A DNA stretch of 64,000 nt from Variovorax terrae (GTDB taxonomy: Bacteria > Pseudomonadota > Gammaproteobacteria > Burkholderiales > Burkholderiaceae_C): NCBI RefSeq assembly GCF_022809125.1, contig NZ_JALGBI010000004.1, positions 37,003 to 101,002 of the forward strand, given 5' to 3'. Below are positions 34,963 through 43,219 of this stretch, in pieces. Made by a program: the position numbers and the translations under genes. Numbering within the stretch: the first letter of the stretch is position 1; every line of letters starts with the position of its first letter. A model generated the notes under the pieces. It was not told the DNA's origin. It was given only the letters and a program-made list of their open reading frames with translations, and did not search any database.

Positions 34963-35008
34963 GCGTTTGCATCTGGCAAACGCATGGATAAAATGCAAAC
35001 GCATTTGT
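34963..35008. promoter_or_regulatory. Repeated operator elements in the iclR/MBL divergent promoter
   Basis: GCGTTTGC (34963-34970) and GCAAACGC (34976-34983) form an inverted repeat with a five-base spacer. A third copy, GCAAACGC (34995-35002), lies within TGCAAACGCATTTGT (34994-35008). The array covers most of the 87-bp gap between the divergent starts, as expected for IclR-family control. Confidence 0.68.
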
Positions 35009-35031
35009 CTATCGCAAACAAGGAATCACGC

Positions 35032-35988
35032 ATGAACACCAAGGCCTTTGCCAGCCACGCCGACACTGAAATCAAGAAGGTCAGCTTTGAGCAGCTGTCC
35101 GAACACGGCTGGGCGTACACCGCCGAAGGTGACCCCAACACGGGCATCATCATTGGCGACGACGCTGTGCTGGTGGCCGACACCCAGGCCACGCCCGCGA
35201 TGGCAGCCGACGTGATCCGCCGCATCCGCGAAGTCACCGACAAGCCGATCAAGTACGTTGTGCTCACCCACTACCACGCGGTGCGCGTGCTGGGCGCCAG
35301 CGCCTACGGTGCGCAACAGATCCTGGCCAGCCAGGACACCTACGACCTGATCGTGGAGCGCGGGGAGCAGGACAAGGCCAGCGAGATCGGCCGCTTCCCG
35401 CGCCTGTTCCAGAACGTCGAAACCGTGCCCGCCGGCATGACCTGGCCGACGATGACCTTCACCGGCAAGATGACCCTGTGGCTGGGCAAGCTGGAAGTAC
35501 AACTGCTGCAGCTCGGCCGCGGCCACACCAAGGGCGACACCGTGATCTGGCTGCCGGGCGAGAAGACGATGCTGTCGGGCGACCTGGTGGAGTTCGACGC
35601 CACTCCCTACGCCGGCGATGCTTACTTCAAGGACTGGCCCCAGACGCTGGAGAACATCGCCGCGCTGAAGCCGCTGGCGCTGGTGCCCGGCCGTGGCCCG
35701 GCCCTCAAGGGCGATGCGCAGGTGCAGCAGGGCCTGCAGGTTACGGGTGACTTCATCCGTGACGTTTGGACGCAGGTGAAGGCAGGCGCCGACGCCGGCC
35801 GTGATCTCAAGACCGTCTACCGCGAGACCTACGCGGCGCTCAAGCCCAAATACGGGCACTGGGTTATCTTCGACCACTGCATGCCGTTTGACGTGACCCG
35901 CTGCTACGACGAAGCGACGCAGCACCGCGATCCGCGCATCTGGACTGCGGAGCGCGATCGCCAAATGTGGGAAACGCTCGAGGGCTAA
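35032..35988 (+). CDS. Metallo-beta-lactamase-fold protein with degenerate metal motif
   Basis: 318 residues, AAGGA nine bases before the ATG. The fold is clear (TGIIIGDDAVLVADTQAT, LGRGHTKGDTVIWLP, MLSGDLVEF). However, the signature HxHxDH reads H80-Y-H82-A-V84-R85, so the aspartate and third histidine are replaced, and the usual PGHG near the end reads PGRG (Arg221). Only part of the two-metal site can form, so classical hydrolase chemistry is doubtful. It is divergent from an IclR gene and precedes the homogentisate operon by about 1 kb. Confidence 0.86.
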   Translation: MNTKAFASHADTEIKKVSFEQLSEHGWAYTAEGDPNTGIIIGDDAVLVADTQATPAMAADVIRRIREVTDKPIKYVVLTHYHAVRVLGASAYGAQQILASQDTYDLIVERGEQDKASEIGRFPRLFQNVETVPAGMTWPTMTFTGKMTLWLGKLEVQLLQLGRGHTKGDTVIWLPGEKTMLSGDLVEFDATPYAGDAYFKDWPQTLENIAALKPLALVPGRGPALKGDAQVQQGLQVTGDFIRDVWTQVKAGADAGRDLKTVYRETYAALKPKYGHWVIFDHCMPFDVTRCYDEATQHRDPRIWTAERDRQMWETLEG

Positions 35989-36068
35989 TTCGTGTGGGGC
36001 ACCAGAGCTTATTCATCCGGTGCCCGTAGCGGACTGCTTGAGAGGTGCTTGGTCGCTGCAGTTGCGTC

Positions 36069-36767
36069 ATGAAGCCGATAGCGGTCATCCAGCACACGGA
36101 GATCAGTGCCCCCGGGGCCATCGGCCCCATCCTTGCCGAACATGCGCGCGAAGTGCGCGTTTTTCGTGTGGACCGTGGAGAACCGGTACCCAAGGACGTC
36201 GCTCCATATGGCGGGCTGGTGTCGTTGGGCGGCTCGATGAATGTGCATGATCCCCTGCCCTGGATCGCGGACGAACTGGCGCTGATTCGAAATGCCGACC
36301 GGCGCGGCATTCCCGTCGCGGGACATTGCCTGGGCAGCCAGCTCGTGGCGTTGGCACTGGGGGGCAGGGTATGTACGCACACCCATCCAGAGATCGGGTG
36401 GAGCCGCCTGGAGCCGGTAGCTAGCCATCTCGCGGATGCGTGGTGGGGGCCGTATGCGCTGGAGGCCATTGAAACCTTCCAATGGCACTACGACACATTC
36501 GAGCCGCCAAGCGGATCGCAGCTTCTCGCATCCAGCCCCCTTTGCCGCAATCAAGCCTTCATCGTCGCGGGACGGCACCTCTTGATCCAGTCGCATCTGG
36601 AGGCCACGCCAGAGATCATTGCCCGCATGGCTGTCGCAGGCAGACGCACGGAGATACCGGAAGCCTTTGAGCCCACGGGGTACCACCAGGATCTGGCCAC
36701 GCGTGCATCACGCATGCACGGTGTTCTGTCGCAGTTGTACGCACGCTGGCTGCTCTCCGCCCCTTGA
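36069..36767 (+). CDS. Type 1 glutamine amidotransferase-like protein
   Basis: 232 residues from the ATG at 36069. The nucleophile elbow is GHCLGSQL (Cys87); the partner region near the end reads QSHLEAT, keeping the His-x-Glu spacing of the class I triad. IETFQWHYDTFEPPSG is the usual substrate-channel block. Stand-alone proteins of this type include GMP-synthase-like amidotransferases and gamma-glutamyl hydrolases that act on glutamylated amines (PuuD is a more distant relative). It lies 80 bases after the MBL-fold gene. Substrate unknown. Confidence 0.88.
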   Translation: MKPIAVIQHTEISAPGAIGPILAEHAREVRVFRVDRGEPVPKDVAPYGGLVSLGGSMNVHDPLPWIADELALIRNADRRGIPVAGHCLGSQLVALALGGRVCTHTHPEIGWSRLEPVASHLADAWWGPYALEAIETFQWHYDTFEPPSGSQLLASSPLCRNQAFIVAGRHLLIQSHLEATPEIIARMAVAGRRTEIPEAFEPTGYHQDLATRASRMHGVLSQLYARWLLSAP

Positions 36768-36794
36768 GGTTTGCCATGGGGTCTGAAGTTAAGT

Positions 36795-36805
36795 AGTGAA
36801 CAGTC
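36795..36805 (+). promoter_or_regulatory. Shared promoter motif AGTGAACAGTC (copy 1, before hmgA)
   Basis: The 11-base string occurs 149 bp before the hmgA ATG. Identical copies are at 48588-48598 (before Bug-hmgA2-amidase) and on the minus strand at 54918-54928 (before Bug-RidA), all 137-164 bp from the start codon. Flanks are similar (AAG before, CAG or CG after). Confidence 0.6.
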
Positions 36806-36953
36806 AGTCGCTGTCCCCAGGGCCAAACTTACGGCCTCAAGAATTGGCCCAAGGAGCGTCGATTTCCCCGATGTCTCCTGCGAGCACCGCGGCAAGGGGA
36901 TCGGCTGGGAAAGCAGCATGCACAGTCGAAGTGAAATTCAGGAGACGATTCAA

Positions 36954-38246
36954 ATGAGCCTTACCTACCTTTCCGGCTTTGGCAACGAATACGCCACCGA
37001 GGCCGTGCCCGGTGCGTTGCCTCAGGGCCGCAACAGCCCGCAGCGCGCGCCATTCGACCTCTACCCGGAACTCATTTCCGGCACCGCCTTCACGGCGCCG
37101 CGGCATGAGAACCGCCGCACCTGGATGTACCGGCGCCGGCCTTCGGTGGTGGCCGGCCGCTACGAGAGCTATACCCATCCCTTGTGGACCACCGGTGGCG
37201 ACCGCGAGACCGCGCTGGCCCCCGAGCCGATGCGCTGGCATCCCATTCCCTTCGAGCCCAATTCGGAAACCGACTTCGTCGATGGCATGCGCACCCTGGC
37301 TGCCAACGGTGATGCCGACGCGCAGTGCGGCGTCGGATCGCTGGTCTATCTCGCGACCAAGTCGATGGACAAGCGCGCCTTCGTCAACGCGGATGGCGAA
37401 CTGCTGGTGGTGCCGCAGCAGGGCCGCCTGCTCATCACCACGGAGTTGGGCGTGCTGGAGGTGGCACCCGGCGAAATCGCCGTGCTGCCGCGAGGCCTGG
37501 TCTTCAAGGTGGCCGTGCCCGATGGCCCGTCGCGCGGCTATGTCTGCGAGAACTACGGCGCCCAGTTCCGCCTGCCCGATCTGGGGCCTATCGGCTCCAA
37601 CGGCCTGGCCAATGCGCGCGACTTCCTCGCGCCGGTGGCTGCCTACGAGGACCACAGTGCGCCCTACGAACTAGTGAAGAAATTCGGTGGCCGCTTCTGG
37701 CGCGCGCCGACCAAGGGCACGCCCTTCAACGTGGTCGCCTGGCACGGCAACCTGTCGCCGATGAAGTACGACACGACCCACTTCATGACCATCGGCTCGA
37801 TCAGCTTCGACCACCCCGATCCGTCCATCCTCACCGTGCTCACCTCGCCCAGCGACACGCCCGGCACCGCCAACTGCGACTTCGTCATCTTCCCGCCGCG
37901 CTGGCTGGTGATGGAAGACACCTTCCGCCCGCCCTGGTACCACCGCAACCTGATGAGTGAGTTCATGGGCCTGGTGTACGGCGAATACGACGCCAAGCCC
38001 GGCGGCTTCAAGCCTGGCGGTGCCAGCCTACACAACGCCATGGTGCCGCATGGACCGGACGAGGAAGCTTTCGACAAGGCCAGCCACGCCGACCTCAAGC
38101 CCCAGAAGCTGGACAACACCCTGGCCTTCATGTTCGAGAGCCGATACCGCTTCATCCCGACCTCCTTCGCATTGAACAAAGCGCCTCTGGATCATGACTA
38201 CGCGAACTGCTGGGCAGGTCTGAAGGATCAATTCAAAGTATCTTGA
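36954..38246 (+). CDS. hmgA: Homogentisate 1,2-dioxygenase (copy 1)
   Basis: 430 residues; AGGAG precedes the ATG by ten bases. Opens the homogentisate ring to maleylacetoacetate using iron(II) and oxygen. The N-terminus [19 protein letters not shown] is diagnostic. Iron ligands are visible in [20 protein letters not shown] (His near 330, Glu near 336) and in [10 protein letters not shown] (His near 366). The active-site base is in [15 protein letters not shown]. It heads an operon with fahA, maiA and a Bug receptor gene. Confidence 0.98.
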   Translation: MSLTYLSGFGNEYATEAVPGALPQGRNSPQRAPFDLYPELISGTAFTAPRHENRRTWMYRRRPSVVAGRYESYTHPLWTTGGDRETALAPEPMRWHPIPFEPNSETDFVDGMRTLAANGDADAQCGVGSLVYLATKSMDKRAFVNADGELLVVPQQGRLLITTELGVLEVAPGEIAVLPRGLVFKVAVPDGPSRGYVCENYGAQFRLPDLGPIGSNGLANARDFLAPVAAYEDHSAPYELVKKFGGRFWRAPTKGTPFNVVAWHGNLSPMKYDTTHFMTIGSISFDHPDPSILTVLTSPSDTPGTANCDFVIFPPRWLVMEDTFRPPWYHRNLMSEFMGLVYGEYDAKPGGFKPGGASLHNAMVPHGPDEEAFDKASHADLKPQKLDNTLAFMFESRYRFIPTSFALNKAPLDHDYANCWAGLKDQFKVS

Positions 38247-38259
38247 GGAGCTTCTAACC

Positions 38260-39528
38260 ATGTATGCAATCGATACCACGCACGACCCCGAGCGCACGAG
38301 CTGGGTCGAGACCGCCAATGCCAGCGATACGGACTTTCCGATCCAGAACTTGCCTTTCGGACGGTTTCGCACCGCGGGCAGTGCGGACGCCTTGCAGATC
38401 GGGGTAGCCATCGGCGACCAGATCCTGGACCTGCGCACGGCAGGGCTGATCTTCACCGACGACATGAATGCGCTGATGGCTGCGCCGACTGTCGAGCGCC
38501 GCGCATTGCGCAGGAAACTGTCCGATGGTCTGAGCGCCGGAAGCAGTCAGCAAGCAGCCTGGGAGAAAGCTCTGGTGCCGCAGTCGGCATGTGAACTGGG
38601 TGTGCCGTGCCGCATTGGCGACTACACCGACTTCTATGTCGGCATCCACCACGCCACCGCTGTCGGCAAGCTCTTCCGCCCGGACAACCCGCTCCTGCCC
38701 AACTACAAGTGGGTGCCGATCGGCTACCACGGCCGCGCGTCCTCGATCGTGCCGCACGGCACGTCGATCCGCAGGCCCAAGGGGCAGACGGCCGGGGCGA
38801 AGCAACCTGGCTTTGGCCCTAGCCAGCGGCTGGATCTCGAACTGGAGCTGGGCTTTCTGGTGGGGAAGGGCAACGCACTGGGCACGTCGGTCGCGATCAC
38901 CGAGGCCGAGGAGCATCTCTTTGGCGTGACCCTGTTCAACGACTGGTCGGCTCGCGATATCCAGGCCTGGGAATACCAGCCGCTCGGTCCGTTCCTTGCC
39001 AAGAACTTCGGCAGCACGATCTCACCCTGGATCGTGACGATGGAAGCCCTGGCGCCGTTCCGCGCGCCGTTCGCGCACCCGGCGTCGGACCCGCAGCCTT
39101 TGCCCTATCTCGACGCAGCCGCAAACCGGGAGCAAGGGAGTCTGGACATCCAGCTAGAGGTTCTGCTGCAGACCGCGGCTATGCGCGAAGCTGGCCTGGC
39201 GCCGGTGACGATCTCTCGCAGCAACGCTGCGCAGGCCTCCTACTGGACCCCCGCGCAACTGATCGCCCATCACACCGTCAACGGCTGCAACCTGCAGCCG
39301 GGAGACCTCTTGGGCTCGGGCACCTTGAGCGGCCCCGCGCGGGAGCAGGCGGGTTCGCTGCTGGAGGCGACGCTTGGCGGCAAGGAGCCTCTCGTGTTGC
39401 CCAATGGCGAGCGGCGAACCTTCCTGCAGGACGGCGACACGCTGTCGCTCTCCGGCTACTGCGAACGGCCCGGCGCACGCCGCATCGGCTTTGGCCCCTG
39501 CGCGGGCACCATTTTGCCAAGCGTGTGA
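38260..39528 (+). CDS. fahA: Fumarylacetoacetase
   Basis: 422 residues, the usual bacterial length. Hydrolyses fumarylacetoacetate to fumarate and acetoacetate, the last step of the homogentisate route. Motifs: YTDFYVGIHHATAVGKLFRP with the catalytic histidine, YHGRASSIVPHGTSIRRPKG, and metal-site DWSARDIQAWEYQPLGPFLA. AGGAG stands ahead of the start. It is 13 bases after hmgA and 8 before maiA, so one transcript is likely. Confidence 0.98.
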   Translation: MYAIDTTHDPERTSWVETANASDTDFPIQNLPFGRFRTAGSADALQIGVAIGDQILDLRTAGLIFTDDMNALMAAPTVERRALRRKLSDGLSAGSSQQAAWEKALVPQSACELGVPCRIGDYTDFYVGIHHATAVGKLFRPDNPLLPNYKWVPIGYHGRASSIVPHGTSIRRPKGQTAGAKQPGFGPSQRLDLELELGFLVGKGNALGTSVAITEAEEHLFGVTLFNDWSARDIQAWEYQPLGPFLAKNFGSTISPWIVTMEALAPFRAPFAHPASDPQPLPYLDAAANREQGSLDIQLEVLLQTAAMREAGLAPVTISRSNAAQASYWTPAQLIAHHTVNGCNLQPGDLLGSGTLSGPAREQAGSLLEATLGGKEPLVLPNGERRTFLQDGDTLSLSGYCERPGARRIGFGPCAGTILPSV

Positions 39529-39536
39529 GCCAGCGA

Positions 39537-40172
39537 ATGAAGCTGTTCAACTACTGGAGGTCATCGACCGCCTACCGCGTGCGCATCGCCCTGGAGCTCA
39601 AAGGCGTGCCCTACGAGGTGCAGAGCGTGAGCCTCGTCAAGGAGGGCGGTGAAAACCTCAAACCCGAGTACCTCGCCATCAATCCGCAGGGGCGGGTGCC
39701 GGCGCTGGCGCTGGACGACCAGCGCATCCTGCTCCAGTCGCCGGCCATCCTCGAGTATCTGGAGGAGCGCTACCCGGCGCCGCCGCTGTTGCCCACGAAC
39801 CTGGAAGAGCGGGCGCACGTGCGGGCGCTTTGCGCCATCGTGGCCTGCGACATCCACCCGCTCAACAACGTTCGCACCCTGCGCGTGCTACGTGCGCAAG
39901 GGCAGGACGAGGTGGCCGTGCAGTCCTGGATCGCCCGTTGGATCGAAGAAGGATTTCACACTATCGAGGGACTGGTGGGCGATTCTGGGTTCTGCCATGG
40001 TGACACCCCTTCGCTAGCCGACGTGTGCCTGGTTCCCCAGGTCTACAATGCCCGCCGATTCGGCGTGTCGATGGACGTCTTCCCACGAATTCGGTGCATC
40101 GAGCAGCAATGCGCCGCCTTGCCGGCCTTCGATCGAGCAAAACCCGAAGCCCAGCCCGACGCCACTGCATAG
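39537..40172 (+). CDS. maiA: Maleylacetoacetate isomerase (zeta-class glutathione transferase)
   Basis: 211 residues from the ATG at 39537; a GTG at 39525 that overlaps the fahA stop would add four. The zeta-class signature SSTAYRVRIALELKG (near residue 8) supplies the catalytic serines. Isomerises maleylacetoacetate to fumarylacetoacetate with glutathione, linking hmgA to fahA. The C-terminal helical domain contains FCHGDTPSLADVCLVPQVYN. Confidence 0.97.
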   Translation: MKLFNYWRSSTAYRVRIALELKGVPYEVQSVSLVKEGGENLKPEYLAINPQGRVPALALDDQRILLQSPAILEYLEERYPAPPLLPTNLEERAHVRALCAIVACDIHPLNNVRTLRVLRAQGQDEVAVQSWIARWIEEGFHTIEGLVGDSGFCHGDTPSLADVCLVPQVYNARRFGVSMDVFPRIRCIEQQCAALPAFDRAKPEAQPDATA

Positions 40173-40202
40173 GGCACGCAGATCATCACCACAGGAGACA
40201 AC

Positions 40203-41201
40203 ATGAGCAGCCACCGTGCCACGTCCACTTGGTCCCGACGGGCCGCCATCGGTGCGATTGCCGCCTGGGCAGCCGCAGGGGCGGCGCCCCTGATGGCGCA
40301 GCAGGCATTTCCCGCTCGACCCATCCGGTTCATCGTTCCCTATGCGGCAGGTGGCACGACGGACCTCGTGGCGCGTACAGTGGGCGCCCACATGGCCCAG
40401 ACCTTGGGCCAGCCTATCGTGATCGACAACCGAGGCGGCGCGGGCGGCAACATTGGCATGGATGTTGTGGCGAAGGCTGCGCCTGACGGCTATACGGTCG
40501 GCATGGGCGCCATCTCGACCAATGCGCTGAATCCGCACCTCTACAAGAAGATGCCCTTCGACCCGCGCAACGACTTCACCGCGATTGGCATGCTGGGCAA
40601 TTCCACCATCGTGCTGGAGGTGGGGCCGGCCCTGCAGGCCAAGAGCGTCGCCGAGTTGCTCGCCTACGCGAAGAAGCACCCGGGCGTGCCCTATGCCACC
40701 GCAGGCGCTGGCACCTCGATGAATCTTGCTGGCGTGCTGTTCGCGCAACTGAGCCAAACCGAATGGGTGCATGTGCCGTACAAGGGGAGCGCGCCGCTGA
40801 TCACGGATCTGATCGCGGGCCAGGTGCCTGCTGCATTCGATAATCTGCCGGCTTCCTTGCCGCATATTCAGGCCGGCAAGCTGCGCGCCCTGGCTGTGGC
40901 GGGCTCTCAGCGATCGCCTTCCTTGCCCGACGTTCCGACCCTTGCGGAAGCAGGCCTGCCCGGATATGCGGTGGAACCGTGGTTCGGCGTCTATGGACCA
41001 GCGGGCCTGCCTGCGCCGGTGGTGCAGCGCCTGCAGACAGCGCTGCAGGGGGCGCTCAACGATCCGGCGGTCAAGGACAAGCTGTTGGCGGCAGGGTTTT
41101 CACCGCGCTCGTCTACGTCGGCGGAACTGGAGAGTCTGTCGGCGCGCGAATACGAGCGACTTGGGAAAGTCGCCCGTGAGGCAAAGATGACCGCGGACTG
41201 A
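40203..41201 (+). CDS. Bug-type (TctC-like) periplasmic solute-binding protein
   Basis: 332 residues; ACAGGAGA just upstream. Twin-arginine-like leader (TWSRRAAIGAIAAWAAAG), mature start PIRFIVPYAAGGTTDLVART, and the Bug blocks VPYATAGAGTSMNLAGVL, HVPYKGSAPLITDLIAGQ and LPDVPTLAEAGLPGY. It closes the homogentisate operon, 30 bases after maiA, so its ligand is probably an aromatic carboxylate feeding the pathway. No TctAB partner is in the window. Confidence 0.94.
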   Translation: MSSHRATSTWSRRAAIGAIAAWAAAGAAPLMAQQAFPARPIRFIVPYAAGGTTDLVARTVGAHMAQTLGQPIVIDNRGGAGGNIGMDVVAKAAPDGYTVGMGAISTNALNPHLYKKMPFDPRNDFTAIGMLGNSTIVLEVGPALQAKSVAELLAYAKKHPGVPYATAGAGTSMNLAGVLFAQLSQTEWVHVPYKGSAPLITDLIAGQVPAAFDNLPASLPHIQAGKLRALAVAGSQRSPSLPDVPTLAEAGLPGYAVEPWFGVYGPAGLPAPVVQRLQTALQGALNDPAVKDKLLAAGFSPRSSTSAELESLSAREYERLGKVAREAKMTAD

Positions 41202-41515
41202 GGCGGCTCGCCATGGGACCCGGGTACCTCCCATAGGCGTTCCCTGCGTTCGCATCGTGGCCTCTGGGCCATTGTGGCTTTCGGGCCGTCCACTCGTCCG
41301 AGCATCACCGTGTTCTCAAATTCTTCGCACCGGTGTATCGGGCGATACCGGTGAATCCCCGGTGCGCCTCTAGAGTTCTATTCGAACCGTTGCTGGCGAA
41401 GGCCGTCATGCAGCTCTCGCCGATCGCGCTTTGGCGACCTGCAGTGCGCCTGCTACACGGCCGCGGCTGCCGTCGGTCGGCCGTATCTACGCCCCGAAGA
41501 ATGGAGATATTTGCC
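41202..41515. other. Gene-free leader of the flavin reductase gene
   Basis: No coding sequence is supported. It contains the palindrome at 41328-41353, listed separately, and presumably the promoter of the reductase. Confidence 0.5.
41328..41353. promoter_or_regulatory. Operator candidate with GTATC-N4-GATAC core
   Basis: GTATC (41335-41339), GGGC, GATAC (41344-41348), flanked by CACCGGT on the left and CGGTG on the right, which extends the symmetry with one extra base. Third copy of the motif seen twice in the gap before the other flavin reductase gene. It is 168 bp upstream of the reductase start. Confidence 0.62.
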
Positions 41516-42460
41516 ATGACAAGCCCCGAAACCGGCTTTGACCCTCGCGCGTTTCGTCGCGGATTGGGCAACTTTGCCACCGGCGTCACCATCGTCACCG
41601 CCCGCAGTCCCAGCGGCGAACAGGTTGGCGTCACCGCCAACAGCTTCAATTCCGTGTCGCTGGAGCCACCGCTGATTCTCTGGAGCATCGACAAACGCTC
41701 CAACAGCCATGCGGTGTTCGAGTCCGCCAGCCACTTCGCCGTAAACATCCTGGCATCGGACCAGATCGAACTGTCGAATCACTTTGGTCGGCCGCAGGAA
41801 GACAAATTTACTAGCGTTGCATGTGAGCGTGGCATCGGCGGCGCACCACTTCTGCCCGACTGCGCCGCGCGCTTTCAGTGCGAACGTTACCAGCAGGTAG
41901 ATGGCGGCGACCACTGGATCTTGATCGGCAAGGTGGTTGCCTTTGATGATTTCGGGCGTTCGCCATTGCTCTATCACCAGGGCGCTTACTCGATGGTCCT
42001 GCCGCACCCGCGCGCATCGCGCCGAGGCGATCTGGCGACAACGCCATCGGCTGCTGCACGTGGTCGGCTGACAAACAACAATCTGTACTACCTGATGTTC
42101 CAGGCGTTCAATGCCTATCAGGCGAGCTATGTGCCCAAGCAACTGTCCACTGGCCTGCGCACAAGCGAGGCGCGTATGCTGATGATGCTGGAGGATCGCC
42201 CTCAGCCGGATCTCGCCGCCCTGCAGCGCGAGGCGGCAATGCCTACTGACGAGATCGCCGAGGTTCTAACCAATCTCCGGCAGAAGGGACTGGTCAGCGA
42301 GACGGGCGCTGGCCACGAATTAACCTCAGCTGGCCGCGCGCAGACGGAGGCGCTATGGGATATTGCCCAGCGTCAGCAGGATGGAGTGTTCGCTGGCGTC
42401 AGCCCCGAGGACATTGAGACCTTCAAGAAGGTATTGAGAGTGGTGATGGAAGCGCGATGA
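41516..42460 (+). CDS. Flavin reductase with C-terminal MarR-like domain (C1-type)
   Basis: 314 residues from the ATG at 41516. Residues 1 to about 170 are a flavin reductase (FRRGLGNFATGVTIVTARS, VTANSFNSVSLEPPLILWSI, VNILASDQIELSNHFG). The rest, from about 185, is a winged-helix MarR-like domain (LSTGLRTSEARMLMMLEDRP, MPTDEIAEVLTNLRQKGL). This is the layout of C1, the reductase of Acinetobacter 4-hydroxyphenylacetate 3-hydroxylase, where the tail restrains NADH oxidation until substrate binds. No oxygenase is adjacent; the nearest is at 23796-24998. A MarR gene follows. Confidence 0.9.
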   Translation: MTSPETGFDPRAFRRGLGNFATGVTIVTARSPSGEQVGVTANSFNSVSLEPPLILWSIDKRSNSHAVFESASHFAVNILASDQIELSNHFGRPQEDKFTSVACERGIGGAPLLPDCAARFQCERYQQVDGGDHWILIGKVVAFDDFGRSPLLYHQGAYSMVLPHPRASRRGDLATTPSAAARGRLTNNNLYYLMFQAFNAYQASYVPKQLSTGLRTSEARMLMMLEDRPQPDLAALQREAAMPTDEIAEVLTNLRQKGLVSETGAGHELTSAGRAQTEALWDIAQRQQDGVFAGVSPEDIETFKKVLRVVMEAR

Positions 42461-42607
42461 GAGAACGTTCATAACAGAGAGTCAACACAGGATCGCATGC
42501 GCATGTAAGGGGGTTGATATGCGAGTTGAGGCGATGCAATCGCTTCGATCTAGCTTGCTGGGTGCGGCTGACCGGCAACCACTAATGTGAGCCGCTATAG
42601 TGCGGAG

Positions 42608-43192
42608 ATGGAGCAACGCCGTCGTACTAACACCCCAAAGATTGTTCAACGGAAACGGGCGGCATCGCCGTCGTCGACCGTGCAGGAAATTTCCTCCGAG
42701 GAGTGCCCATGGATCGGTCCAGGTTCATCCGATGCTCCGCTTCGAGTGGAGAATTTCATCACGGCTAGGATCAACCATGTGGCAAAGGCGCTTAGTCGAT
42801 CAGCGGCTCGCCTGTATTTGGCGCAATTCGATCTAACACTACCCGAGTCCCGAATCCTTTCGATAGTGGCGATGAGAGGGGGCTGTACGGCTCGCGAGAT
42901 CATGGATGAGGTCTCCATGGACAAGGCACTTATCAGTCGCGCGATAAAGAAATTAGCAGACAAGCGACTTATCAGTACATGGACCAACGCAGACGATCGT
43001 CGAACTTCTCTTTTGCGATTGACAAGCCGAGGCACTGAAATCCATGAGGATCTCATGCCCATCGCCAGACAGCGCCAAGAAGCGCTGCTGGCGACGTTGT
43101 CGTACGATGAACGGCGTGCGCTATGGAGCGCTCTCTTCAAGCTCGAGGCAATGGTTCAAACGTTGGGTGAAAAGGATGAGCGGCTGGACTAG
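42608..43192 (+). CDS. MarR-family transcriptional regulator
   Basis: 194 residues (201 from an alternative GTG at 42587; neither start has a well-spaced ribosome site). After a basic N-terminal tail of about 50 residues, the winged helix shows LPESRILSIVAMRGGCTARE, SMDKALISRAIKKLADKRLI and a wing TNADDRRTSLLRLTSRG. It follows the C1-type reductase by about 150 bp and precedes a convergent dehydrogenase gene. Base composition is AT-richer than its left neighbours. It may bind the GTATC-N4-GATAC sites or the TTGAC-TG-GTCAA dyad at 45647. Confidence 0.88.
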   Translation: MEQRRRTNTPKIVQRKRAASPSSTVQEISSEECPWIGPGSSDAPLRVENFITARINHVAKALSRSAARLYLAQFDLTLPESRILSIVAMRGGCTAREIMDEVSMDKALISRAIKKLADKRLISTWTNADDRRTSLLRLTSRGTEIHEDLMPIARQRQEALLATLSYDERRALWSALFKLEAMVQTLGEKDERLD

Positions 43193-43219
43193 GCGGGCCT
43201 TTCCTTATTCCTCCACCAA

